From assembly GCF_016065055.1 (NCBI RefSeq), contig NZ_CP065856.1, positions 620,001 through 684,000 of the forward strand: 64,000 bases of DNA. The letters run 5' to 3'. The translations under genes and the position numbers were made by a program. Below the pieces are notes generated by a model, which saw only the letters and a program-made list of their open reading frames with translations, ran no database searches and was not told the origin of the DNA. This DNA comes from Halosimplex litoreum. Its GTDB lineage: Archaea > Halobacteriota > Halobacteria > Halobacteriales > Haloarculaceae. Below are positions 16,303 through 24,840 of this stretch, one piece after another. How positions within the stretch are numbered: position 1 is the first letter of the stretch; each line of letters opens with the position of its first letter.

Positions 16303-17496
16303 TCAGGCGCCGTGGTACTCGCGGAGCTGGCCCCAACCGCCAGAGCGGGTCTGGGCGAACTCGATGTTCGACTCGTCGATGACCTCGGCGCCGGTCGGGT
16401 AGTCCTTCGGGGGCATCCCCCGGTCCATGTAGGCGAACATCTGCATCGTCGGGAAGTACCCCTGGCTGTAGGGGTCCTGGCCGATCGTGTACTTGAGGTT
16501 CCCGTTGTTGATGTGGTCGAGCGTCTCGCCGGTCAGGTCGAAGCCGCCGCCGACGACCGAGTCGGCCATCCCCTGGTTCGCGATGGCGTTGCCGATGAAC
16601 CAGGTGAACGCGTCGGCGCCCATGATGCCGTCCAGGTCCGGATTCGCGGTGAGGTGGTTCTCGATCCGGGAGACCCCCTCGTTGGAGTCGCCGGTGTAGT
16701 TGAGCCGGTCGGTCACCTCGATGTCGGAGTTCTGCTGGACGGCCATCTCCATCCCCTGCGCCCGGGCCGACAGCGCGCTGTGGCCGGGGTCCGAGAGGCC
16801 GGGCGTCACCGTCGACGCGTCGTCGGGGAGCTTGTCGAGCATCGATAGCCCGCAGACGTAGCCCGCGGCGACCTGGTCCTGACCGGTGTAGGCCAGCGCT
16901 CGGCCGTACTTGTTTCGCATCTGTTCGCGGTCGAGCGCGAGCGTGTTGTAGGTCACCACCGGGATCTCGTTCTCCAGCGCCCGGTTGATCACGTCGTCGT
17001 AGGCCGCCGGGTCGGCGATCGTCGTCGCGATGACGTCCGGCCCGGAGTCGACGACGGAGTTGAGGATGTTGACCTGCTCTTGCACGCTGAACCCGCTCGA
17101 CGGACCGGTGAACGTCGCCTCCCACCCGATCTGGCTGGCCGCGTCGTGCAGACCACCGATCGTCGGGTCGAAAAAGGAGGTGCTCGCGTCGTGGGTGACC
17201 ATCGTGATCTGGCGCGACCCGGGCTCCGACGAGAAATCGAGCGTCGTCGGCGGCGGGTTCAGCTGTACGAGTTGATACTCGGGGGCGCCGCCGGCCCCCT
17301 CACCGTCACCACCGCCAGCGGTCCCGGTACTACCGCCACCACCCGACGTGTCCGTGGAATCGTCTCCCTGGGTACACCCGGCGAGCCCGCCGAGTCCCCC
17401 GACCGCCGCGACCGCACCGAGCTGCTTCATGACCTGGCGACGCGATACACCCTGGCCCACTCGAACCTCGGTTCTGTCCGTGGTATCACGGGACAT
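16303..17496 (-). CDS. Sugar-binding lipoprotein of the CUT2 importer
   Basis: A 397-residue periplasmic-type sugar-binding protein (Peripla_BP_4 fold). The twin-arginine signal SRRQVMKQLGAVAAVGGLGG ends in the lipobox LAGC, so it is exported folded and lipid-anchored; a Gly/Ser/Thr-rich linker follows. The body has ITMVTHDASTSFFDPTIGG, DVIATTIADPAAYDDVI, IPVVTYN and GIMGADAFTWFIGNA strands of the family. The ATG at 17496 (MSRDTTD) is chosen over a TTG at 17511. A strong TATA box (CCTATAAATAGG, complement of 17527-17538) lies about 35 bases before it. It is the first gene of the operon binding protein-ATPase-permease-rbsD. Confidence 0.92.
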   Translation of the reverse strand: MSRDTTDRTEVRVGQGVSRRQVMKQLGAVAAVGGLGGLAGCTQGDDSTDTSGGGGSTGTAGGGDGEGAGGAPEYQLVQLNPPPTTLDFSSEPGSRQITMVTHDASTSFFDPTIGGLHDAASQIGWEATFTGPSSGFSVQEQVNILNSVVDSGPDVIATTIADPAAYDDVINRALENEIPVVTYNTLALDREQMRNKYGRALAYTGQDQVAAGYVCGLSMLDKLPDDASTVTPGLSDPGHSALSARAQGMEMAVQQNSDIEVTDRLNYTGDSNEGVSRIENHLTANPDLDGIMGADAFTWFIGNAIANQGMADSVVGGGFDLTGETLDHINNGNLKYTIGQDPYSQGYFPTMQMFAYMDRGMPPKDYPTGAEVIDESNIEFAQTRSGGWGQLREYHGA

Positions 17497-17526
17497 GAAA
17501 CACGGTACCAAGCTCCATCATTTAAT

Positions 17527-17538
17527 CCTATTTATAGG
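17527..17538 (-). promoter_or_regulatory. TATA box inside a palindrome before the importer operon
   Basis: The complement reads CCTATAAATAGG, a strong archaeal TATA box that is also an inverted repeat (arms CCTAT/ATAGG). It is followed by GATTAAATG. Transcription would start about 10 bases before the binding-protein ATG. Confidence 0.65.
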
Positions 17539-17777
17539 TATGTTTTCGGGAACCGACTACCAGGTTGCCACTTCGACCCGTTTCGGTCACTAGTTCGAGG
17601 TCACGTGATTCGCAGGTCGACGGTGACGGAGTCGGAGCGAGCCGGGTCGAACCGGCCGCCGTCCACCCACGTCGCGCCCCAGGTATCACAGACGATATTT
17701 GGCCTAACGAGTAAGGTATCACCGCGAATACCACGGCGAAGCGAGTCGACGTATCCCTCTCGGAGGGGAGATACTCA

Positions 17778-18662
17778 ATGTCAGGAATGCGCGTTCTCTG
17801 TGCGGACCCGGGCGAATCGGCCGGGCCGGCCACAGCGCTCGACGGAATCGGCATCCCGACGGTCGCGAGCGGGACGGTCGACGATGCGAAGGCACAGCTA
17901 ACGGAGACCGACGTGGACTGTCTCGTCACCGAGTACGAGTTCCCGGACGGGTCGGGGCTCGAACTGGTCGACCACGTCCGCGAGACGGCACCGGACACCC
18001 CGTGTATCGTCTTCACGGAGACGCCGCCCACGGAGATCGACACGAGTCGATTCGAAGGGCTCATCGTGGAGTACATGCGCAAAGGGATGCCCGACGCGGG
18101 CGACCGCCTCGGCGCGACGGTCCAGGACCTGATCCAGTACAGCGGTCAGGTCGGCTACCTGCTCCCGGACAACGAGCGGGAGCGACTGGAGGCGCTGGAC
18201 CGCTACGACCTCGACGCGATGGACGTGGGCGAGTGGGCCGACCGTATCTCGACGCTGGTCGCCAACCACTTCGACGTGCCCGTCGCGTTCGTCGGCCTCG
18301 TCGAGGAGAACGAGGAGAACTTCCTCGGCTGTCACGGCGGGGACTTCGACACGATCGACCGCCAAGACACCATCTGCACGCACACGGTCCTCGAGGAGGA
18401 GACGATGGTCGTCGAGGACATCACCGAGGACCACCGCTTCAAGAACAACGACACGTTGCTCTCGCTGGGCATCCGCAGCTACGCCGGCGCGAACATGGTC
18501 GACTCGACCGGGCACACGCTCGGGTCGCTCTGTCTCGTCGACTACGAACCCCGGGAGTACACCGACGAGCAGCTTGCCGACCTGCGGCGGTTCGCCGACG
18601 AGGCGGTCGAACAACTGGAACTTCGGCGGGAGATACTCGCGGCGCGTGAGGAGAGCCAATGA
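17778..18662 (+). CDS. Pseudo-receiver plus GAF domain signalling protein
   Basis: A 294-residue cytoplasmic signalling protein. Residues 1-120 follow the CheY fold (MRVLCADPGES... DCLVTEYEFPDGSGLELVDHVRE... CIVFTETPP... EYMRKGMPD), but the phospho-acceptor Asp is replaced by Glu52 and the first acidic pocket is reduced to one Asp, so it is probably not phosphorylated and may be locked active. Residues about 150-285 are a GAF domain (ISTLVANHFDVPVAFVGLVEE... ICTHTVLEEETMVVEDI... GANMVDSTGHTLGSLCLVD). No kinase or output domain is present. The start has GGAGGGGAG upstream. The stop overlaps the next gene by ATGA, so the two act together. Confidence 0.82.
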   Translation: MSGMRVLCADPGESAGPATALDGIGIPTVASGTVDDAKAQLTETDVDCLVTEYEFPDGSGLELVDHVRETAPDTPCIVFTETPPTEIDTSRFEGLIVEYMRKGMPDAGDRLGATVQDLIQYSGQVGYLLPDNERERLEALDRYDLDAMDVGEWADRISTLVANHFDVPVAFVGLVEENEENFLGCHGGDFDTIDRQDTICTHTVLEEETMVVEDITEDHRFKNNDTLLSLGIRSYAGANMVDSTGHTLGSLCLVDYEPREYTDEQLADLRRFADEAVEQLELRREILAAREESQ

Positions 18663-19333
18663 GCCTGAGAGCCACACAGCAGTACGACTTCGGTGACGTC
18701 CCGATCGACGCCGTCGACGGCGGCACGAGCATCCTCGTCTCCGGTCCGCGCGGCGACGGACTGGCGGATCTGTTCCACAGCCTCGTCGCCGCGACCGACG
18801 ACGAGGAGGGCGTGGTCGGCATCAGCGCCGACGACGGGAGCCGCTCGTTCGAACGCGCCCACCGGAGCGCCGCCGGACTCGGCCGCGGGACCGACGTCGG
18901 CGTCGTCGACTGCTCGGGCGACTCGGGGATCGGGACTGGCGACGACGCCGCCGTCGCCGACCCGGGCGATCTGACCGCCGTCAACATGCAGTTCTCCGCG
19001 CTCTGTGACGAGCGCCGCTACGACGGGACAGAGCGCCTTCGGACGGGTCTGTTCTCGGTGTCGCCGCTCTGTGCCGCTTGCGACGACATGCGCGACGTGT
19101 ACCGCTTCGTGCAGAACATCACCTCGCGCACGCGACGCAACGACGGGCTGTTCGTCTGCGCCATCGACCCGGAGGCAGACACGGGTCAGTTCGGTGACGG
19201 ACGCAACATCACGGCGGGCCTGGAGCGAGCCTTCGCCGGCCACGTCCGACTGCGCCGCGAAGGCGCGTCGACCGAGGTCAAAGTCGACGGCCTCGGCCCC
19301 GGTGCCGACGAGTGGCAACGAGTGACGCTCTAG
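18659..19333 (+). CDS. Degenerate RecA-like protein paired with the GAF protein
   Basis: A 224-residue protein whose start overlaps the pseudo-receiver gene by four bases. The N-terminus (VDGGTSILVSGPRGDGLADLFHSLVAA) has the position and shape of a RecA/KaiC P-loop, but the Lys-Ser/Thr of the Walker A motif is replaced by Leu-Ala, so nucleotide hydrolysis is doubtful. Later segments (VGVVDCSG; MQFSALCDE; GLFSVSPLC; VYRFVQNIT; GLFVCAIDP) match the strand order of haloarchaeal RecA-like signalling proteins (DUF7504-like, from memory). It ends 107 bases before rpl1. The likely role is as a scaffold or effector for its neighbour; the function is unproven. Confidence 0.65.
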   Translation: MSLRATQQYDFGDVPIDAVDGGTSILVSGPRGDGLADLFHSLVAATDDEEGVVGISADDGSRSFERAHRSAAGLGRGTDVGVVDCSGDSGIGTGDDAAVADPGDLTAVNMQFSALCDERRYDGTERLRTGLFSVSPLCAACDDMRDVYRFVQNITSRTRRNDGLFVCAIDPEADTGQFGDGRNITAGLERAFAGHVRLRREGASTEVKVDGLGPGADEWQRVTL

Positions 19334-19346
19334 AGCGCGTTCGACG

Positions 19347-19437
19347 GCTTTAAGTGTCGCATCGGCGTTCGCCGAAACGAGACAGGCTTCGCCTGTTTCA
19401 CTGACCCGTAGGAGCCGCTGGCGTACTACGGAGGTGA
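19347..19437 (+). promoter_or_regulatory. Promoter and structured leader of rpl1-rpl10-rpl12
   Basis: A TATA box (GCTTTAAGTG, 19347-19356) predicts a start near 19378 and a leader of about 63 bases, unlike the leaderless genes around it. The leader begins with a 9-bp hairpin (19379-19399; arms GAGACAGGC and GCCTGTTTC, one G-U pair, loop TTC) and ends with a strong Shine-Dalgarno GGAGGTGA (19430-19437). In Halobacterium this operon has a leader through which L1 represses its own translation; this leader is the matching place for that control. Confidence 0.65.
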
Positions 19438-19440
19438 ACA

Positions 19441-20079
19441 ATGGCAGATCAGGAAATAGAGAACGCAGTTTCTCGCGCACTCGAGGACAGTCCGGCCCGG
19501 AACTTCCGGGAGACGGTCGACCTCGCGATCAACTTGCGCGACATCGATCTAGACGATCCGTCGAACCGCGTCGACCAGGACGTGGTCCTCCCGTCCGGGA
19601 CCGGACAGGAGACCCAGATCGTCGTGTTCGCGGAGGGCGAGACCGCCCTGCGCGCCGAGGACGTTGCGGAGGAAGTCCTCAGTAGCGACGATCTCGCCGA
19701 CCTGGGAGACAACGACAACGAGGCCAAGGACCTGGCCGACGAGACCGACTTCTTCCTCGCCGAAGAGTCGCTCATGCAGGACATCGGTCGCTACCTCGGG
19801 ACCGTGCTCGGTCCCCGAGGGAAGATGCCCGACCCCATCGCGCCGGACGACGACGTGGTGGAGATGGTCGAGCGACTGAAAAACTCCGTCACCATCCGGA
19901 GCGGCGACCGACGCACCTTCCACACCCGCGTCGGTGCCGAGGACATGTCCGCCGAGGACATCGGCGACAACATCGACGTGATCCTCCGCCGCCTGCACGC
20001 AGACCTCGAGAAGGGTCCGCTCAACATCGACACCATCTACGTGAAGACGACGATGGGTCCGGCAGTGGAGGTCGCCTGA
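19441..20079 (+). CDS. rpl1: Large-subunit ribosomal protein uL1
   Basis: A 212-residue L1-stalk protein. [37 protein letters not shown], then [15 protein letters not shown] and [16 protein letters not shown] are conserved L1 blocks; the length is normal for archaea. In archaea and bacteria L1 also acts as a translational repressor by binding its own mRNA leader, and the gene has a structured leader. It is the first gene of the operon and is followed after one base by rpl10. Confidence 0.97.
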   Translation: MADQEIENAVSRALEDSPARNFRETVDLAINLRDIDLDDPSNRVDQDVVLPSGTGQETQIVVFAEGETALRAEDVAEEVLSSDDLADLGDNDNEAKDLADETDFFLAEESLMQDIGRYLGTVLGPRGKMPDPIAPDDDVVEMVERLKNSVTIRSGDRRTFHTRVGAEDMSAEDIGDNIDVILRRLHADLEKGPLNIDTIYVKTTMGPAVEVA

Positions 20080-20080
20080 T

Positions 20081-21127
20081 ATGAGCGCCGAACGCAAGAC
20101 CGAGACCATCCCGCAGTGGAAGCAGGAAGAGGTCGCCGACGTCGTCGAGATGATCGAATCGTACGACAGCGTCGGCATCGTCGACATCACCGGCATTCCC
20201 TCCCGACAGCTCCAGGACATGCGCCGGGACCTGTACGGGACGGCCGAACTGCGCGTCTCGCGCAACACGCTCATCGAGCGTGCGCTCGCGGAGGTCGACG
20301 CCGGTCTCGAAGACCTGACCGACTACGTGTCGGGCCAGGTCGGCCTCATCGGCACCAACGACAACCCCTTCGGCCTCTACCAGCAACTGGAGGCCTCGAA
20401 GACGCCGGCGCCGATCAACGCCGGCGAGGTCGCCCCCAACGACATCGTCATCCCGGAGGGCGACACGGGTATCGACCCCGGGCCGTTCGTCGGCGACCTC
20501 CAGCAGGTCGGCGCCGACGCCCGCATCCAGGAAGGGTCGATCCAGGTCCTCTCGGACTCGACGGTTCTCGAGACGGGTGAAGAGGTCTCGAACGACCTCG
20601 CCAACGTCCTGAACGAACTGGGCATCGAACCCAAGGAAGTCGGGCTGGACCTGCGCGCCGTCTACGCGGACGGCGTGCTGTTCGAGCCCGAGGAACTCGA
20701 ACTGGACGTCGAGGAGTACCAGGCGGACATCGAGGCGGCGGCCGCACGGGGTCGCAACCTCTCTGTCAACGCCGTGTTCCCGACGGACCGGACCGCCGCG
20801 ACGCTGCTGCAGAAAGCACGTGGCGACGCCAAGAGCCTCGCCCTGCAGGGCGCCATCGAGAGTCCCGGGGTCATGGACGACCTCGTCTCGAAGGCCGACG
20901 GACAGGTGCGAGCGCTGGCGGCGCAGGTCGACGACCCCGAAGCCCTCCCCGAGGAGCTCCAGGACGTCGACGAGCCCGCCGCAGCCGAATCGACAGACGA
21001 CCAGACCGACACCGACGACGGCGCCGACGAGTCCGACGACGACGCCGAAGCCGAGGCCGACGAGGCCGCGGACGAGGACGACGATGACGACGAGGACGTC
21101 GGCGACGCCATGGGAGCCATGTTTTAA
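20081..21127 (+). CDS. rpl10: Large-subunit ribosomal protein uL10 (P0)
   Basis: A 348-residue stalk base protein. The N-terminal rRNA-binding domain starts [20 protein letters not shown] and contains [16 protein letters not shown]. The middle holds the archaeal P0 insertion domain ([20 protein letters not shown]...). Helices about 220-290 bind P1 dimers. The tail is extremely acidic (Asp/Glu/Ala) and ends GDAMGAMF, like the factor-recruiting tail of P1. It starts one base after the rpl1 stop and ends two bases before rpl12. Confidence 0.97.
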   Translation: MSAERKTETIPQWKQEEVADVVEMIESYDSVGIVDITGIPSRQLQDMRRDLYGTAELRVSRNTLIERALAEVDAGLEDLTDYVSGQVGLIGTNDNPFGLYQQLEASKTPAPINAGEVAPNDIVIPEGDTGIDPGPFVGDLQQVGADARIQEGSIQVLSDSTVLETGEEVSNDLANVLNELGIEPKEVGLDLRAVYADGVLFEPEELELDVEEYQADIEAAAARGRNLSVNAVFPTDRTAATLLQKARGDAKSLALQGAIESPGVMDDLVSKADGQVRALAAQVDDPEALPEELQDVDEPAAAESTDDQTDTDDGADESDDDAEAEADEAADEDDDDDEDVGDAMGAMF

Positions 21128-21129
21128 CA

Positions 21130-21477
21130 ATGGAATACGTTTACGCAGCACTCATCCTGAACGAGACGGACGCAGAGATCAACGAAGCCAACCTGACCGA
21201 CGTGCTCGAGGCCGCGGGCGTCGACGTGGAGGAGTCCCGCGTCAAGGCGCTCGTCGCGGCGCTCGAAGACGTCGACATCGACGACGCCGTCGAGCAGGCC
21301 GCCGCAGTCCCCGCCGCGACCGGTGGGGCCGCAGGCGGCGCCGCAGCCGACGAGTCCGCCGACGAGGGCGGCGACGACGACGAGGCCGAGGAAGCCGACG
21401 CCGACGAGGGCGGCGACGACGACGACGACGAGGACGACGAGGCCAGCGGCGAGGGCCTCGGCGAGCTGTTCGGCTAA
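21130..21477 (+). CDS. rpl12: Stalk ribosomal protein P1 (archaeal L12)
   Basis: A 115-residue stalk protein that recruits elongation factors. [30 protein letters not shown] is the dimerisation domain, followed by an Ala/Gly hinge ([11 protein letters not shown]) and a long Asp/Glu tail ending LGELFG, the factor-binding motif. It is the last gene of the rpl1-rpl10-rpl12 operon. Confidence 0.97.
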   Translation: MEYVYAALILNETDAEINEANLTDVLEAAGVDVEESRVKALVAALEDVDIDDAVEQAAAVPAATGGAAGGAAADESADEGGDDDEAEEADADEGGDDDDDEDDEASGEGLGELFG

Positions 21478-21687
21478 CGTCCGGCCACACCTTCCTTCGA
21501 TTTATTCCGCCGGCGAGCGTCGGCTATCGCGTGCTTCGGGGCCGAGACCGCTCGGGGTCGGCGTCGACCGACGATCGCGACGGGACAGTCGACCGCGAGC
21601 GACCACGCAACTCGTGGCGCGAACTGAGTGCCGTCGGTTGCTCTCACCCAAAGCGACTTTCTCCGGGGGCCCCTACCGTCGACCGTC

Positions 21688-22254
21688 ATGGTCGCACTCG
21701 ACTCCGAGGCGGACGCGTTAGACCGCGGCGACGCCGCACCGGCCTTCGAACTGCCCGGCGTCGACGGCGAGACCCACACGCTGGACGACTTCGCGGACAA
21801 CGACGCCTTGCTCGTCGTGTTCACGTGTAACCACTGCCCGTACGCCCAGGCGAAGTTCGACGAGTTGAACGCGCTGGCCGCGGAGTACGACGACGCCGCC
21901 GTCGTCGGTATCAACCCCAACGACGCCGAGGCGTATCCGGAGGACTCCTTCGAGACGATGGTCGAGTACGTCGAGCGCGGGGCGGTGCAGTACGACGCCT
22001 ACCTGCGCGACGAGAGCCAGGACGTCGCCGCGAAATACGGCGCCACCTGTACGCCGGACCCGTTCCTGTTCGCCCGCGAAGACGGCGCGTTCCGCCTGGC
22101 GTACCACGGACGCCTCGACGACGCGACGAACCCCGACGACGACCCGACCGAACGAGAGATGAAGCGGATCATCGACCGCGTGCTCGCCGGCGAGGACATC
22201 GACGACGAGTTCCTGCCCAGCCGGGGCTGCTCGATCAAGTGGCGCGAGGAGTGA
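21688..22254 (+). CDS. Thioredoxin-like peroxiredoxin-family protein
   Basis: A 188-residue protein of the AhpC/TSA-thioredoxin superfamily. AFELPGVDGETHTLDDFADNDALLVVF is the usual N-terminus, followed by the redox motif CNHCPYAQ (Cys-x-x-Cys). Later blocks VVGINPNDAEAYPEDSFETM and ATCTPDPFLFA (cis-Pro loop) match the thioredoxin family protein type that carries a C-terminal GCSIKW. The ATG at 21688 is used because homology begins there. It is probably cytoplasmic and reduces peroxides or disulfides; the partner is unknown. Confidence 0.88.
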   Translation: MVALDSEADALDRGDAAPAFELPGVDGETHTLDDFADNDALLVVFTCNHCPYAQAKFDELNALAAEYDDAAVVGINPNDAEAYPEDSFETMVEYVERGAVQYDAYLRDESQDVAAKYGATCTPDPFLFAREDGAFRLAYHGRLDDATNPDDDPTEREMKRIIDRVLAGEDIDDEFLPSRGCSIKWREE

Positions 22255-22340
22255 CGGGCAGCCGGCGGAGACGCGGCGGCCGCCGACGCGACCCGCCAGC
22301 GAGACGCAACTGCAAAGTACGGACCCGCGGATCCCCGGGT

Positions 22341-23318
22341 ATGAAGGCGACCGCGAAGGCCCACCCGATCCAGGGGCTGGTCAAGTACCACGGGATGCGC
22401 GACGAACAGCTGCGACACCCGTACCACGACTCCATCAGCCTCTGTACCGCCCCGAGCCACACGAAGACGACCGTCGAGTTCGACCCCGACCTCGAGGACG
22501 ACGAGTACGTCGTCGACGGTGAGCCCGTCGAGGGGAAAGGCGCCGACCGCATCCGCACCGTCGTCGACGAGGTCCGCGACCGCGCCGGCATCGACCACCG
22601 CGTCCGCTTTCGCTCGGAGAACTCGTTCCCGACGAACATCGGCTTCGGCTCCTCGGCCTCCGGGTTCGCCGCGGCGGCGATGGCCCTCTCGGAAGCCGCG
22701 GGGCTGGACCTCTCGCGACCGGAAGTCTCGGCGATCGCTCGCCGTGGCTCGGCCTCGGCCGCCCGCGCGGTCACGGGCGCCTACTCGCACCTGCGGACGG
22801 GTACCGACGACGAGGACTGCCGCTCCGAGCGCATCGACGTCGCCGACGAACTGGAGGACGACGTCCGGATCGTCGCCGGGATGGTCCCGAGCTACAAGGA
22901 GACCGACTCCGCCCACGCCGAGGCCGCAGAGAGCCACATGTTCGAGGGGCGGATGGCCCACATCCACGGCCAGATCGCGAAGATGCGCGGCGAACTCCGC
23001 GACGGCGACTTCGACGCCGCCTTCGAACGGGCCGAGCACGACTCGCTGTCGCTCGCGGCGACGACGATGACCGGCCCCTCCGGCTGGGTGTACTGGCAAC
23101 CGCGCACCATCGAGATCTTCAACGCCGTCCGCGAGTTGCGCGAGGAGGGCGTGCCCGTCTACTTCTCGGTCGACACCGGCGCCAGCACCTACGTCAACAC
23201 CACCGCCGAGCACGTCGACCGCGTCGAGGAGACCGTCTCCGACTGCGGCGTCGACACCCGCGTCTGGGAGGTCGGCGGTCCCGCCGAGATCCTGGGCGAA
23301 GACGAAGCGCTGTTCTGA
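22341..23318 (+). CDS. mvaD: Phosphomevalonate decarboxylase (mevalonate pathway)
   Basis: A 325-residue GHMP-superfamily enzyme. MKATAKAHPIQGLVKYHGMRD replaces the usual MVD N-terminus; the GHMP loop is ENSFPTNIGFGSSASGFAAAA, and FSVDTGASTYVNTT corresponds to the catalytic-Asp region. Haloferax homologues act on mevalonate-5-phosphate (phosphomevalonate decarboxylase), giving isopentenyl phosphate, which IPK then phosphorylates; the same is expected here. The product feeds archaeol and carotenoid synthesis. The ATG at 22341 is chosen because homology begins there; the open frame upstream overlaps the previous gene. Confidence 0.9.
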   Translation: MKATAKAHPIQGLVKYHGMRDEQLRHPYHDSISLCTAPSHTKTTVEFDPDLEDDEYVVDGEPVEGKGADRIRTVVDEVRDRAGIDHRVRFRSENSFPTNIGFGSSASGFAAAAMALSEAAGLDLSRPEVSAIARRGSASAARAVTGAYSHLRTGTDDEDCRSERIDVADELEDDVRIVAGMVPSYKETDSAHAEAAESHMFEGRMAHIHGQIAKMRGELRDGDFDAAFERAEHDSLSLAATTMTGPSGWVYWQPRTIEIFNAVRELREEGVPVYFSVDTGASTYVNTTAEHVDRVEETVSDCGVDTRVWEVGGPAEILGEDEALF

Positions 23319-23333
23319 ACGGCGGGGCCGGGC

Positions 23334-24260
23334 TCACTCCGCCTCCTCGCCCTCGGGCCGTACGGACAGCATGGGCACGGAGACGTTACGCATCAGCCGT
23401 TCGGTGGTACTCCCCAGCAGCACCCGGTCGAGGCCGGTGTGGCCGTGGGTACCCATCGCCACGAAGTCGATGCCCGCCTCGTCGACGTACTCGACCAGCA
23501 TCGACCCGGGCGACCCCTCCCCGACCTCGGTGACCGCGTCGAGCCCCTCGGCGCGGGCGCGCTCGGCGACGCGTTCGGTCGCTTGTTCGCCGCTCTCGAC
23601 CATGGGTTCGAGCAGCCCACCGGTATCGGCGCCCGCCGCCCCGCCGGCGCCCCCGAGAGTGGCGTTCGCCCCAGGGGCGAGCGCGCTCACGTCGACGATG
23701 TAAACGGCGTGGACCGTCGCGTCGAAGGCACCGGCGACGGCGAGCCCGTGCTCGATCGCGACCTCGGCCGCGTCGCTCCCGTCGGTGGGTACCAGCACGT
23801 CGTCGTAGGCGGTGGGCGCCTCGCGGTCGGCCCGGTCGTCTTCGCCCCTGACCGTGACGACCGGAACCGGCGACCCGCGGACGACCCGTGCGCTCGTGCT
23901 GCCCGTGAGCACGCGGTCGACGACCGACCGTCCGGGGGTGCCGAGCACGACCAGGTCGTGGTCGCCGGCTCGGTCGAGGATCGCCTCGCCGGGGTCACCC
24001 TCGACGACGAGGGTGTCGACGGCGACGCCGCTGGCGCGGTCGGCGACCGACTCGACCGCTCGCTCGGTCTCGGTCTCCAGACTGGCGAGCGATCCCTCGT
24101 CGACGCCGCCGGCGTCGAACGGTCCCGCCGCTTCCTCCGCGTCGACGACGCCGAGGGCCGTCACTGACGCGTCGAACGCCGCGGCCAGCGCGAGCGCGTG
24201 GTCGGCGGCGAGGGCGGCCGTCGGACTCCCGTCGGTAGGCACGAGGATGGACTCGTACAT
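23334..24260 (-). CDS. Tandem universal stress protein (two UspA domains)
   Basis: A 308-residue cytoplasmic protein of two UspA domains (about 1-140 and 150-300). Both begin with the strand (ILVPTDGS / VLVPTDGS) and end with the ATP-binding signature: GTPGRSVVDRVLTGSTSARVV and GTHGHTGLDRVLLGST. Usp proteins are ATP- or AMP-binding stress modulators. The organisation is the same as in the paralogue at 24841-25728, and both are read from the same strand with a Cys-rich gene between them. The central loop carries a Gly/Ala-rich insert in the second domain. Specific role unknown. Confidence 0.92.
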   Translation of the reverse strand: MYESILVPTDGSPTAALAADHALALAAAFDASVTALGVVDAEEAAGPFDAGGVDEGSLASLETETERAVESVADRASGVAVDTLVVEGDPGEAILDRAGDHDLVVLGTPGRSVVDRVLTGSTSARVVRGSPVPVVTVRGEDDRADREAPTAYDDVLVPTDGSDAAEVAIEHGLAVAGAFDATVHAVYIVDVSALAPGANATLGGAGGAAGADTGGLLEPMVESGEQATERVAERARAEGLDAVTEVGEGSPGSMLVEYVDEAGIDFVAMGTHGHTGLDRVLLGSTTERLMRNVSVPMLSVRPEGEEAE

Positions 24261-24339
24261 ACGCAGGGTTGGACCGCCGAGGGTTTCAACGACATGTCGG
24301 CGATCGCGTGTACCGGGCGGGGGCGGGAGCGCGGCGCGC

Positions 24340-24768
24340 TCAGAGCGTATCGTGGCCCCCGAGACTTGCCGTCAGCTGCTGGTGGGTCTCGAGGCCGCTG
24401 TCGAACCGCTGGAGGATCTGTGACTGATGGTCGGGACAGGCGGTGATGACGACCATCCCGCCGTCGACGGAGACCATGGGGCGGCTCGTGTCGTAGCGGG
24501 CGTTCCGACAGGCGGGGCAGGCGACCCCGCCGGCCGGGTAGTGGTCGAGCACGCGTGCGGCGCCCTCGGTGGTCAGCCCGCAGATCGTCGAGAACCGCTC
24601 GAGGTGCCGTTCGCAGCTCCGGACCGGGATCGTGAGGTGATCGAGCAACAGGAACGAGACGGTCCGGTCGCTCTCGTCGTCGATCACCGACTGGCAGGCC
24701 TCGCAGTCGACGACGGACCGGTCGCCGTCTCCCTCGGGCTCCGACCACGGGAACTCCTCGTCCGGCAT
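24340..24768 (-). CDS. Cys-rich hypothetical protein between two Usp genes
   Basis: A 142-residue acidic protein with two Cys-x2-Cys pairs (CEAC at 22-25 and CPAC near 84-87), further Cys and His residues (SCERHLERF, ICGL, ACPDHQ), and no membrane segment. The pattern suggests one or two zinc-binding sites. It lies 80 and 72 bases from the flanking Usp genes on the same strand, so it may share an mRNA with them. I do not recognise the family; a redox or zinc sensor partner is only a guess. Confidence 0.7.
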   Translation of the reverse strand: MPDEEFPWSEPEGDGDRSVVDCEACQSVIDDESDRTVSFLLLDHLTIPVRSCERHLERFSTICGLTTEGAARVLDHYPAGGVACPACRNARYDTSRPMVSVDGGMVVITACPDHQSQILQRFDSGLETHQQLTASLGGHDTL

Positions 24769-24840
24769 CTACCCGGTCTGTGGGCTCCGGACGGGTAAGT
24801 GGTCGGTTGGCGGCAGCGCGCGGGCGGGGCGCCCGCGACC

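Noticed and set aside
16267-17125. ATPase with a 286-residue N-terminal extension
   Set aside because: The extension is a shadow of the binding-protein gene; ABC homology begins at MSQREPILYTDG.
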